Assembly (NCBI GenBank): GCA_004292855.1
Contig: RDXN01000058.1
Coordinates: forward strand, 1-64,000
Reading direction: 5' to 3'
DNA length: 64,000 bases
Origin: Cytophagales bacterium
Lineage (GTDB): Bacteria; Bacteroidota; Bacteroidia; Cytophagales; Spirosomataceae
Below, one piece after another: positions 16,808 to 24,450 of this stretch (within the stretch, counting starts at the first letter, position 1; every line of letters begins with the position of its first letter). The notes beneath the pieces are model-generated. The model was not told where the DNA came from, did not search any database, and saw only the letters and a list, made by a program, of their open reading frames with translations. The translations under genes and the position numbers were made by a program.

Positions 16808-17677
16808 ATGCTTCTGTTCAGCTTCACGTTTGCAACGGTTCTCTGGGTTCTGGCGGGCTATCTCGCGCTGTGTTTGCTGGCCTACTGGATTCAGGAACGG
16901 TTTATTTTCAAGCCCGAAACCCTCTCCTCTGATTTCGAGTACAAGTACAACACGCCGTTCAAGGAACTGCATTTTTCAATGTCCGACGATGCCCACATCA
17001 ACGGGCTATTGTTTTACACCGCCACCAAGCCCCGGCGCGGGCTACTGATGTATTTTCACGGAAACACCCGCAGCGTGAAAGGCTGGTCGAAATACGCCCG
17101 CGACTTCACGCGCTACGGCTACGACGTGCTGATGCTCGATTATCGGGGGTATGGCAAGAGTTTCGGCAAGCGTACGGAGGCCAATCTGAAAAAAGATGGC
17201 GAACATATTTACCACCGGATGCGCTTCGATTTTGGGTATGCCGAAAATCAGATCGTCATCTACGGCCGGTCGCTGGGATCAGGGTTCGCGACCAAGCTGG
17301 CGTCGGTGACGCGGCCCAAAATGCTCATTCTCGATGCGCCGTATTATAGTTTCTCGCACCTGACGAGCCGGTTTTTGCCTTTTCTGCCCATCTCGATTAT
17401 TCTGCGCTACAAACTCCGCACCGATCAGTGGATCAAGTACGTGCGGTGCCCGGTCTACATTATTCACGGCACCAAAGACCGCCTGATTCCGCTTAGTTCG
17501 AGTATCCGACTGGCTAAAATTATCCCGCTGAACGCCCATTTAGTCGCCATTCAGGGCGGGGGGCATAATGATTTGCCCTCGTTCGAGGAGTATCACCGCA
17601 TCCTGGGCGATATTCTGACCGACCGATTCGGCAACATCGAGCAACAAATTATGGGCGATATTGGGTTTAATGCCTGA
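16808..17677 (+). CDS. Membrane-anchored alpha/beta hydrolase, BEM46/ABHD13-like
   Basis: About 289 residues beginning with an N-terminal membrane helix (FATVLWVLAGYLALCLLAYW), then an alpha/beta hydrolase. The nucleophile elbow is GRSLGSG (Ser), the acid lies in HGTKDRLIP and the histidine in GGGHND; the oxyanion loop is YFHGNTRSV. Relatives are serine hydrolases of unknown or lipid/thioester substrate. The frame extends upstream to a TTG at 16772, but a TAnnTTG-like box at 16768 suggests transcription starts after it, so ATG 16808 is chosen. A paralogue lies at 19219-20043 on the other side of the LytTR module. Confidence 0.88.
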   Translation: MLLFSFTFATVLWVLAGYLALCLLAYWIQERFIFKPETLSSDFEYKYNTPFKELHFSMSDDAHINGLLFYTATKPRRGLLMYFHGNTRSVKGWSKYARDFTRYGYDVLMLDYRGYGKSFGKRTEANLKKDGEHIYHRMRFDFGYAENQIVIYGRSLGSGFATKLASVTRPKMLILDAPYYSFSHLTSRFLPFLPISIILRYKLRTDQWIKYVRCPVYIIHGTKDRLIPLSSSIRLAKIIPLNAHLVAIQGGGHNDLPSFEEYHRILGDILTDRFGNIEQQIMGDIGFNA

Positions 17678-17692
17678 TGTTGAAGCTGGTAC

Positions 17693-17818
17693 TTATTTAG
17701 CGGGGCTGTTGGTTTCGACCATTTTCTTCACAAACTCAATCTCGGTATCAACGCCATCTTGTCCATACACGGGGCTGCACTCAGCAGAAAGGCGAATAAA
17801 CAGAGGTAGCCAATACGA
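17693..17818 (-). pseudogene. Short frame directly following the small lipoprotein stop codon
   Basis: After the TAA of the lipoprotein gene the same frame stays open for 41 more codons and ends in GQDGVDTEIEFVKKMVETNS and a TAA. The tail looks like real protein sequence rather than random translation. There is no start codon of its own at a good place. It could be the remnant of a gene end, or a C-terminal extension cut off by a nonsense change. Confidence 0.3.
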
Positions 17819-18175
17819 TTATTCACTGATCTGGTAGCTTATGGTGAGGGGGTTTGGATTGAAGTTCTTCAGGAACAAGTGTCCATCAGTGGGGATACTC
17901 ACCGTTAGCTTACTATTGGCTATGAGCGACGGGTTAACCCATTTTTCGGTCCCACTACTTTTTACATAATATACCTCGCACGACTGGTCCGCGTTGGCGT
18001 TAGTCAACTCCACCTCAAAGCTGGCGTGTTGCAGGTTGTTCCAAACCCTCAGTTCGCCTTTGGCCGGAATGGTGAGTTTACCCCCTTTGGGCTGAATAGC
18101 GGTCAGATTACGGCCCGATTGGCAGGAGAAAATAATGGTTAGAGTGGCGAAAATCGCCAGGAAGCTTGTTTTCAT
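17819..18175 (-). CDS. Small lipoprotein of unknown function
   Basis: Starting at ATG 18175 (MKTSFLAIFATLTIIFSC) this is a 118-residue precursor with a lipobox IIFSC at Cys18. The mature part is all-beta in pattern (KLTIPAKGELRVWNNLQHAS, FEVELTNAN, SLIANSKLTVSIPTDGHLFL), a small Ig-like sandwich. The family is not recognised. It lies just downstream of the LytTR regulator on the same strand, and its promoter carries direct repeats of LytTR type, so it is a likely target of that regulator. The ATG six codons upstream (18193) is less suitable for the signal peptide. Confidence 0.75.
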   Translation of the reverse strand: MKTSFLAIFATLTIIFSCQSGRNLTAIQPKGGKLTIPAKGELRVWNNLQHASFEVELTNANADQSCEVYYVKSSGTEKWVNPSLIANSKLTVSIPTDGHLFLKNFNPNPLTISYQISE

Positions 18176-18206
18176 GATGCTGCGTTTGAACAATTTTTTG
18201 TCGAGG

Positions 18207-18265
18207 CAAACCTATTTACGTTCTGGTTAGCAAACGACTCAAATCCTGTTCAGACGGCTCAAATC
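18207..18265 (-). promoter_or_regulatory. Promoter with LytTR-type direct repeats
   Basis: On the minus strand a -7 box TAGGTTTG lies at 18207-18214, 31 bases upstream of the lipoprotein ATG. Upstream of it the sequence GATTTGAG(C/T)CGT occurs twice, at 18234-18245 and 18254-18265, with a period of 20 bases. Direct repeats spaced by two helical turns, close to an activator position, are the usual arrangement for LytTR regulators such as AgrA and AlgR. There is no good -33 TTTG at the normal distance, consistent with activation. Three further TTTGGGG repeats lie just upstream (18268-18308). Confidence 0.5.
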
Positions 18266-18295
18266 ATAAATTTGGGGCGAGTTTGGGGCGAAAAA

Positions 18296-19162
18296 TTAAT
18301 TTGGGGTTAAGTCAAGAAGCTCTTTCACTGTAGTTAAGTAGGTTTTACCAACCAGAATTTCTTCGGACGCGCCCTCCAGCAATAGTTTCAACCCGTGCGC
18401 ATCACCCGACACTCTTGTTACTTTGCGGAGATTGACAATATAACCTCGGTGGCACCGGACAATCATGGGATAGGGACTTAGCTTTTCTTCCATATTTTTC
18501 AACGTGTTGCGAATCAAGACGCTCCTTATGATTTCGTTTTCGCATAAATGGATTTTTGCATAATTATCGGCGGAAGCTATGTAGAGAAAATCGCCTTCGG
18601 TCAATTCAATTATTTCGCCAACGCCTGTTCCTGTCAAGACAATTTTGGGAGGGTTATCTGCACCGTTCGTAGGAGAACTGACAATCGCCTTGTCGTTTTT
18701 TTTCTGCAACATTCGTTGTTTGACCAAGAGTGAAAAGGCAAAGGGAAACAGGCTCATGATCAACGTATAGGACGTTGACAGCAAGAAGGCGGTCAGTGTC
18801 AATGGGTAATGATCGGTATAATGATGCGTTACCTGGTTGATCCACGAAATCGTGATGACCACGACGAACACATTAAGAATTTCTTTCTGAAGAGTCCAGT
18901 TCTTCTCTTCGTAAACCGTTTTGAACAAGAGTGGCGTAACAACGGTAAACGTAAAGGCAACCCCAAAGGCGATACCGCTGTAGGTAAGAGCATAGTTGAG
19001 CTTGTCGGCTTCACTAAACCGGCCGATTCCGAAGGGTTCCAGCACATAGAGAATCGCAAAAATGAAAAGGCCCGTGACCCCGCAAATAAGGGTTTGCCGC
19101 CTGGGTATCGTATAAGCAGGAAACGGCTGTTTTAATAAGGTGATTACTGTGTTCACAAACAA
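18296..19162 (-). CDS. Membrane-bound LytTR transcription regulator
   Basis: The 288-residue protein has four predicted membrane helices in the first 155 residues (LICGVTGLFIFAILYVLEPF, GIAFGVAFTFTVVTPLLF, NVFVVVITISWIN, TSYTLIMSLFPFAFSLLV). A linker leads to a C-terminal LytTR DNA-binding domain (about 180-288) with DFLYIASADNYAKIHL, SVLIRNTLKNMEEKL and IVRCHRGYIVNLRKV. Such one-component membrane regulators are common in Bacteroidota and sense an unknown signal at the membrane. It is flanked by two BEM46-type hydrolases and precedes a small lipoprotein gene whose promoter has candidate binding repeats. Confidence 0.92.
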   Translation of the reverse strand: MFVNTVITLLKQPFPAYTIPRRQTLICGVTGLFIFAILYVLEPFGIGRFSEADKLNYALTYSGIAFGVAFTFTVVTPLLFKTVYEEKNWTLQKEILNVFVVVITISWINQVTHHYTDHYPLTLTAFLLSTSYTLIMSLFPFAFSLLVKQRMLQKKNDKAIVSSPTNGADNPPKIVLTGTGVGEIIELTEGDFLYIASADNYAKIHLCENEIIRSVLIRNTLKNMEEKLSPYPMIVRCHRGYIVNLRKVTRVSGDAHGLKLLLEGASEEILVGKTYLTTVKELLDLTPN

Positions 19163-19218
19163 GCTACTTTTACCTATTCCAGAGAAGCAAAAATACGACC
19201 CAAATACCCAACAACGAT

Positions 19219-20043
19219 ATGAGTAATGCCATAAAGTGCCTTCTCCTTGCCCTACTGACTCTGTATTGTCTGGGCTTTGTTTTGATTTATTTTTTTCATC
19301 CGGTTATCCTGTTTCGCAATGTACCGCTGGCGCAATCGGCCCATTTTCTGTTCCCTTTTTCGTTCAAGGAAGTAAACCTGGAGCCGGAGCCGGGGGCCAA
19401 CCTCAACGCCTTGTTTTTCCCGACCGACGCCAACCAGAAACGGGGTGTTGTGCTGTTTTTCCACGGTAACGCCGACAACCTCGCCCGTTGGGGAAGCCAA
19501 TATCCCGAACGGTTTACGAGTCGGGGCTACGACGTTTGGATGTACGATTACCGACAATACGGCAAAAGCACGGGGGCCTTCGACGAAGCCACGTTCTACC
19601 GCGATGCCGAATTTATGTACCAGCAGGTATTGAAACAATACCCCGAAAATGAGGTGGTTTTGTATGGCTATTCGCTCGGTACGGGGCTGGCTACCAAAGT
19701 AGCCGCCGACCACAACCCCCGCCTGCTCCTGCTCGAAGCCCCCTACTACACCATGCCTGATGTGTGGTGGCAACACGCCCCATTGTACCCGTATGAACGG
19801 CTCATAAACTACGAGTTTGCCACCAACGAACGCATTACCCGCGTTCGCTGCCCCATGCACCTTTTTCACGGCACCGACGACGAAGTTGTACCCTATAACC
19901 AAAGCCTAAAGCTCGCCCAACTCCTCCGGCGCGACCCCGCCGAACTCATTACAACCGTGCCCGATGGGAAACACAAGAATTTGGCCGACTTCGCTGAATA
20001 CCAGCAGAATCTGGGCGTATGGTTGAGCCGACTGGCGTATTGA
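19219..20043 (+). CDS. Membrane-anchored alpha/beta hydrolase, BEM46/ABHD13-like
   Basis: The 274-residue protein begins with an N-terminal membrane helix (CLLLALLTLYCLGFVLIYFF) and continues as a serine hydrolase: oxyanion region FFHGNADNLARWG, MYDYRQYGKS, nucleophile motif GYSLGTG, acid in HGTDDEVVP and histidine in PDGKHKN. It is clearly paralogous to the protein at 16808-17677, sharing the YxFHGN, DYRxYGKS and EAPYY/DAPYY segments. It is divergent from the LytTR regulator with 56 bases between the starts, so it may share its control. The substrate is unknown. Confidence 0.88.
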   Translation: MSNAIKCLLLALLTLYCLGFVLIYFFHPVILFRNVPLAQSAHFLFPFSFKEVNLEPEPGANLNALFFPTDANQKRGVVLFFHGNADNLARWGSQYPERFTSRGYDVWMYDYRQYGKSTGAFDEATFYRDAEFMYQQVLKQYPENEVVLYGYSLGTGLATKVAADHNPRLLLLEAPYYTMPDVWWQHAPLYPYERLINYEFATNERITRVRCPMHLFHGTDDEVVPYNQSLKLAQLLRRDPAELITTVPDGKHKNLADFAEYQQNLGVWLSRLAY

Positions 20044-20068
20044 TGATTTTGAGAAGCGAATCGTCCTT

Positions 20069-20076
20069 TACCTTTG
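20069..20076 (+). promoter_or_regulatory. -7 box TACCTTTG directly at the start codon
   Basis: TACCTTTG matches the Bacteroidota TAnnTTTG element and ends only four bases before the ATG at 20081. Transcription from it would start at or next to the start codon and produce a leaderless mRNA. The absence of a ribosome binding site is consistent with that. Confidence 0.6.
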
Positions 20077-20080
20077 CGGC

Positions 20081-21163
20081 ATGACTATCGAACCTTCAAC
20101 TATCCGCGTGCTCGTCGTGGGCTGCGGCAACATGGGAGCTTCCCACGCACAAGCCTACCAACTGCTCGACGGCTTCTCGATCTGCGGTATCGTTTCGACC
20201 GGCAACAGCAAAAACGTGCTGAACGAGAAACTCGGTGGCGGCTACCCGCTCTACAGCGACTACGCCACGGCCCTCGCCGAAACCCGCCCCGACGCCGTGT
20301 GTATCTCGACCTACCCCGACACCCACGAGCAATTTGCCGTGATGGCTCTCGAAGCGGGTTGCCATGTGTTTATCGAAAAACCCCTCGCCGACACCGTTGC
20401 GGGGGCCGAGCGCGTGTCCGAAGCCGCCCGCCGGGCCGACCGAAAAGTGGTGGTGGGCTATATTCTGCGGGTACACCCCTCGTGGGAGCGGTTTGTGCAG
20501 GAAGCGCAGCAACTAGGAAAACCGCTTGTGATGCGGATGAACCTGAACCAACAAAGCCACGGCTACATGTGGACCGTTCATCGTAACCTGATGAAATCCC
20601 TCAGCCCGATTGTCGATTGTGGGGTGCATTACATCGACGTGATGTGCCAGATGACCCGCTCGAAACCCGTGTGGGTATCGGCCATCGGTGCCCGCCTGAC
20701 GGACGACATTCCCGCCGACAATTACAACTACGGCCAACTGCAAATCCGGTTCGACGATGGTTCCGTAGGTTGGTACGAAGCCGGTTGGGGACCGATGATG
20801 AGCGAAACGGCCTTTTTCGTGAAAGACGTGATTGGCCCCAAAGGTTGCGTGTCGATCACGGCCAAGAACGCCGGGGCCACCGGGCAGTCCGACAATGTGG
20901 ATGCCCACACCAAGACCGAATCCCTCCGGGTTCACCGCGCCGACCTCACCCCCGACGACGAGTTTGTCCACCCCGACACCTGGATCGACCTCACCGACGA
21001 ACCTGATCACCAAGAGCTTTGCAACCGTGAGCAACGCTACTTCCTGCGGGCCATCCGCGAAAACCTTGACCTCACCGATCACCTCGCCGACGCCGTAAAC
21101 TCACTCCGTATCGCCTTTGCCTGCGACGAGAGCGTTCGGACGGGGGAGGTAGTGCGGTTGTGA
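20081..21163 (+). CDS. Gfo/Idh/MocA family oxidoreductase (cytoplasmic)
   Basis: The 360-residue protein has no leader and starts with a Rossmann fold (IRVLVVGCGNMGASHAQAYQ). The family signature is CHVFIEKPLADTVAGAERV, containing the catalytic EKP lysine. Later segments MKSLSPIVDCGVHYIDVMCQM and IRFDDGSVGWYEAGWGP match the C-terminal substrate domain with its DxxxH pair. Family members oxidise hydroxyls of sugars, inositols and related compounds with NAD(P). No transporter or kinase is adjacent, so the substrate is open. The -7 box almost touches the start codon. Confidence 0.93.
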   Translation: MTIEPSTIRVLVVGCGNMGASHAQAYQLLDGFSICGIVSTGNSKNVLNEKLGGGYPLYSDYATALAETRPDAVCISTYPDTHEQFAVMALEAGCHVFIEKPLADTVAGAERVSEAARRADRKVVVGYILRVHPSWERFVQEAQQLGKPLVMRMNLNQQSHGYMWTVHRNLMKSLSPIVDCGVHYIDVMCQMTRSKPVWVSAIGARLTDDIPADNYNYGQLQIRFDDGSVGWYEAGWGPMMSETAFFVKDVIGPKGCVSITAKNAGATGQSDNVDAHTKTESLRVHRADLTPDDEFVHPDTWIDLTDEPDHQELCNREQRYFLRAIRENLDLTDHLADAVNSLRIAFACDESVRTGEVVRL

Positions 21164-21241
21164 TAGGCGGTTGATTCCGTAGCCAATTAAACCATTGCCG
21201 GTGGCGTTTATCAAAGAGCTATACGCCTTCTCAATACGGCA

Positions 21242-22723
21242 ATGAAACGGACAAAAACGCTCGGAATAACACTCATCGGCCTCGCTGTTGGCCTGTTGAG
21301 CGGTTGCGCTTCTTCGGCCCAATACGGGCAATCGAGATCCCCATATCCACCTTCTCAAGATCAACGCCAACGTGATTATGACCAGCCCGGTTACGATCAA
21401 TACGGCTACGACGAACCGTACGACGGGGATTTCTACGACGACCTGCGCCCCCACGGGCAGTGGGTTCGTACGCCCGAATACGGCATGGTCTGGATTCCGA
21501 ACGTCGATGCAGGTTTTCAGCCCTACGCCACCAATGGTCGCTGGGTTGTGACCCAGTTTGGTAACACCTGGGTATCGGATTACAACTGGGGTTGGGCACC
21601 GTTCCACTACGGACGCTGGTATCAGGACCGGTTCCGGGGCTGGGCCTGGGTGCCGGGCCGCGACTGGGGACCGGCCTGGGTGTCGTGGCGTTCGGGCGGG
21701 GGCTACTACGGCTGGGCACCACTGGGGCCGGGCGCAAACTTCAATATGAACATCGCCCCCGACTACTGGGTGTTTGTGCCGCAGAACTACATCAGTAGCC
21801 CGCGCCTGTTCAGCTACTGCGTACCGCGTCGGCAGGTGGTCAACGTGTATCAGAACACTACTATCATCAACAACGTGTATCGGGCAAACAACCGCTCGTA
21901 TGCCTATGGCCCACGCCGGGACGAACTCGAACGCGTAACCCGGCAGCGAGTGCCCGTGTACCGGATCGACAACACCAATCGGCCAGGGCGCGATGAGGTC
22001 CGCGACAACTCGGTGAGCATCTACCGGCCCGAACGTAGCCGGGGACCGCGCGGATCGTACGAGCAGCCTAGCTCCGGGAATTATAACGACCGTCGGGGTA
22101 CGTACGGACGGCCTAATGAAAATACCTCTACGGGCAGCGGTCGCAGTTCAGAAAGCCGGGGTGGGTATTCACAACCCGATAACCGGGGAGGCTATCAACG
22201 TCCCAGCAACGATGGCGGAAACTCTGGACGACCCACTGAACCGGGAACCTACCAACGCCCCAACAGCCGGGGCAATGGAACCTACTCCGGCTCCGACAGC
22301 CGCCCTGCACCAGCCCCCTACGAAGGCAACGGTCCACGGGGTCGCTACAACGACAACACGCAACGTGCCCCACAAAGTGGGCCACAGCCCGCCCCACAGG
22401 CCCAGCCTGAACAACGGATGGAGTCGCTGCCGCAACCGGGCTACGGTGGTCGGCGGGGTAGCGGAGGAGGTGGCGGCTATTCGCAGCCTCAACCTCAGCG
22501 CGAACCAAGTCAATCGAACGGCAACGGCCCTGGCTACAGTCAACCCAATAACCGGGGCAGCCGCGAAGCTCAGCCACAGCCACAGCCACAGTCACAACCG
22601 CAACCACAGGAGCAACGGCCAGGCAACTACGAACGACGCGCTCAGGAGGCCGACCGCAATCTGGGTCAACCACCGGCACAGTCGCAACCGGGCAACGGTG
22701 GCCGCTCGCGTGGGCCACGTTAA
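21242..22723 (+). CDS. DUF6600-type lipoprotein with low-complexity tail
   Basis: The 493-residue precursor has a lipobox (LLSGC, Cys at about residue 22). Residues 60-180 form the tryptophan-rich DUF6600-like region: HGQWVRTPEYGMVWIPNVDA, FGNTWVSDYNWGWAPFHYG, FRGWAWVPGRDWGPAWVSW. These repeated GW(A/V)P units are thought to form an extracytoplasmic beta domain. From about residue 240 the protein is low complexity, rich in Gly, Pro, Gln, Asn and Arg, with a PQPQPQSQPQPQ run. It is probably exported to the outer membrane, with an extended disordered tail. Function is unknown. A hairpin terminator follows. Confidence 0.85.
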   Translation: MKRTKTLGITLIGLAVGLLSGCASSAQYGQSRSPYPPSQDQRQRDYDQPGYDQYGYDEPYDGDFYDDLRPHGQWVRTPEYGMVWIPNVDAGFQPYATNGRWVVTQFGNTWVSDYNWGWAPFHYGRWYQDRFRGWAWVPGRDWGPAWVSWRSGGGYYGWAPLGPGANFNMNIAPDYWVFVPQNYISSPRLFSYCVPRRQVVNVYQNTTIINNVYRANNRSYAYGPRRDELERVTRQRVPVYRIDNTNRPGRDEVRDNSVSIYRPERSRGPRGSYEQPSSGNYNDRRGTYGRPNENTSTGSGRSSESRGGYSQPDNRGGYQRPSNDGGNSGRPTEPGTYQRPNSRGNGTYSGSDSRPAPAPYEGNGPRGRYNDNTQRAPQSGPQPAPQAQPEQRMESLPQPGYGGRRGSGGGGGYSQPQPQREPSQSNGNGPGYSQPNNRGSREAQPQPQPQSQPQPQEQRPGNYERRAQEADRNLGQPPAQSQPGNGGRSRGPR

Positions 22724-22755
22724 CAAGACCCAACAACCTGAATACGAGTGCTACG

Positions 22756-22790
22756 CCCGCCATTGGCCCTGTTGCCGGTGGCGGGTTTTT
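22756..22790 (+). terminator. Intrinsic terminator after the DUF6600 gene
   Basis: The 7-bp stem CCCGCCA (22756-22762) pairs with TGGCGGG (22779-22785), and five T residues follow at once. It stands 33 bases after the stop of the plus-strand lipoprotein gene and two bases before the stop of the convergent permease gene. Confidence 0.8.
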
Positions 22791-22791
22791 G

Positions 22792-24024
22792 TTAGGCTAG
22801 CTGGATACCCCGTGCAGCTTTCTGCGCAGCCGACCAGGAGCTTATGCCCGTAATAAGCGACACAACCAGAACCGTAACCCAAAGGTCAGTAGGATCGACC
22901 CGAACGGGGTAAGCATCAATGATCGACGAGGTTGTTCCTACGCCAATCAGGCCGTAGCGTTGCTGAAGCAGGGATAAAATAACCCCCAACAGTAAACCGG
23001 TAAGCCCTCCTATCAGGGCCACAATAGCCCCTTCAATCAGGAAAATCGAGCGCACCAACCCTGTTGTAGCTCCGAGCGCAGACAAAATCCGAATGTCGTT
23101 TTTCTTCTCCAAAACCAGCATCGACAGCGAAAAGAAGATATTCACCGAGGCAATCAGGATGATAAACGAGAGCGTGATGCCAACGGCAAACTTTTCAATG
23201 TTGATGGTCCGGTACAGGTCAACATTCAAGTCGTCGCGGTCCTGAGCAAGCAGGTTGCTGCCTACGAGAGCCTGCACGGCGGCTTTGGCTGTGGCCACGT
23301 CGGCACCGGGCTTGAGTTCAAGTTCGATACTCGTAAGGTCGTTGGGGCCGTAGCCGATCAGGTCGCGCACTACAGGCAGGGGGGCAATTACAAAGTCGCC
23401 ATATTGCTGACCGTCTACAAAAAACACCCCCGAAATACTCAACGCACGGCTCGCAAACGCATTCTCATTCAGTAAGTTAATCGTTTTGCTGCCGACTTCA
23501 TTCTGCGGATACAGCAATTCGAGCGGGGTCAGAATATTCTCGACCGAGATACCCAGATCGTTGCGGATACCGTCGGCCACAATGGCGTAGTTGATGCCGT
23601 TAGTCTGCAACCGAAACCGCCCATCGACCAGGGCCGAGTCGAGTTGCGAGCGTTTCAGGTAGTTATTGTCCACGCCCTTGACCGTCACCACCGTTTGGGC
23701 ACCGTTGTAGCGGGCCAACGCGTTATCCTGAATGATCGGCGTAATTAATTCGGCATTGGTAGCTTGCTGAAGTTTAGTCAACAAACCAGGGGTAGCCACA
23801 AACCGCTTACCCTGACGGGGCTTTATGGTCAAATCGGCCTCAACCGAGCGGAACAGTGTTCGGTTTAGTTCAACCATCCCATTGAACACCGATAGCACCA
23901 CCACCAGGGCCATTGTGCCTATGCCTACGCCCAGCATCGACAGAATCGAAAGCCAGCTAATGAAGCTGCGCTTCTTGCGCGAGAAAAAATACCGCCGGGC
24001 AATGAACAGGGGAAGATTCATCAC
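22792..24024 (-). CDS. FtsX-like permease (LolC/E or MacB-type ABC transporter subunit)
   Basis: The 410-residue protein has the FtsX/MacB permease layout: one N-terminal membrane helix (ILSMLGVGIGTMALVVVLSV), a periplasmic domain of about 230 residues, then three helices (ITLSFIILIASVNIFFSLSM, IFLIEGAIVALIGGLTGLLL, LWVTVLVVSLITGISSW). The start FIARRYFFSRKKRSFISWLS is typical of the LolC/LolE group, which moves lipoproteins from the inner membrane with the ATPase LolD. No ATPase gene is beside it. Its start overlaps the end of rbfA by four bases. Confidence 0.9.
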   Translation of the reverse strand: MMNLPLFIARRYFFSRKKRSFISWLSILSMLGVGIGTMALVVVLSVFNGMVELNRTLFRSVEADLTIKPRQGKRFVATPGLLTKLQQATNAELITPIIQDNALARYNGAQTVVTVKGVDNNYLKRSQLDSALVDGRFRLQTNGINYAIVADGIRNDLGISVENILTPLELLYPQNEVGSKTINLLNENAFASRALSISGVFFVDGQQYGDFVIAPLPVVRDLIGYGPNDLTSIELELKPGADVATAKAAVQALVGSNLLAQDRDDLNVDLYRTINIEKFAVGITLSFIILIASVNIFFSLSMLVLEKKNDIRILSALGATTGLVRSIFLIEGAIVALIGGLTGLLLGVILSLLQQRYGLIGVGTTSSIIDAYPVRVDPTDLWVTVLVVSLITGISSWSAAQKAARGIQLA

Positions 24025-24395
24025 TCATCGTCTTCGTCTGGTGCGGGCGGAATGTCCAGACCCGCAAAGAGCTTGTCCATTTTCTCGGCGTATTCGGCAG
24101 TGTCGTCGAGGAAAAATGACAAATCGGGCACGATGCGGAGTTGATGACGCACGCGCTCGCCGAGGTGTTGCCGGATGGTGCGGCTGTTTTCGCGGATGGT
24201 GTCGAGCAGCAAGGCCTTATCTTTGGTGGCCAGAAAGCTCAGGTAAATGCGGGCCACGCTCAGGTCGGGCGATACGCGCACGCTGGTGACGGTGATAAAA
24301 GCCCCGTTGAAGAGGTGTGGCACCTCGCGCTGAAAGATCTCACCCAAGTCTTTCTGCAACTGCCGGGCCACTTTTTGTTGTCGTTTCGATTCCAT
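24021..24395 (-). CDS. rbfA: Ribosome-binding factor A
   Basis: From ATG 24395 (MESKRQQKVARQLQKDLGEI) the product is 124 residues with the single KH-like fold of RbfA: FITVTSVRVSPDLSVARIYLSFLA, then IRQHLGERVRHQLRIVPDLSFFLDDT. RbfA binds the 30S subunit during late maturation of the 16S rRNA 5' end. The length is normal for the family. The frame could extend to 24428, but the added residues do not resemble the family. It overlaps the permease gene downstream and is divergent from the membrane protein gene at 24451. Confidence 0.95.
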   Translation of the reverse strand: MESKRQQKVARQLQKDLGEIFQREVPHLFNGAFITVTSVRVSPDLSVARIYLSFLATKDKALLLDTIRENSRTIRQHLGERVRHQLRIVPDLSFFLDDTAEYAEKMDKLFAGLDIPPAPDEDDE

Positions 24396-24415
24396 ATTGA
24401 TCGGGCAAATATCCG

Positions 24416-24423
24416 TAGCTTTG
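24416..24423 (+). promoter_or_regulatory. -7 box TAGCTTTG
   Basis: TAGCTTTG fits TAnnTTTG and lies 27 bases upstream of the GTG start of the membrane protein gene. The region is only 55 bases wide between two divergent genes, so the two promoters must overlap. Confidence 0.55.
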
Positions 24424-24450
24424 TTCACTTTCGACTAACCATTTTTTTCC

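Noticed and set aside
22116-22853. Alternative frames over the low-complexity tail of the DUF6600 protein
   Set aside because: Gly/Gln/Pro-rich coding DNA is open in several frames; only the frame with the lipobox and GW motifs is credible.
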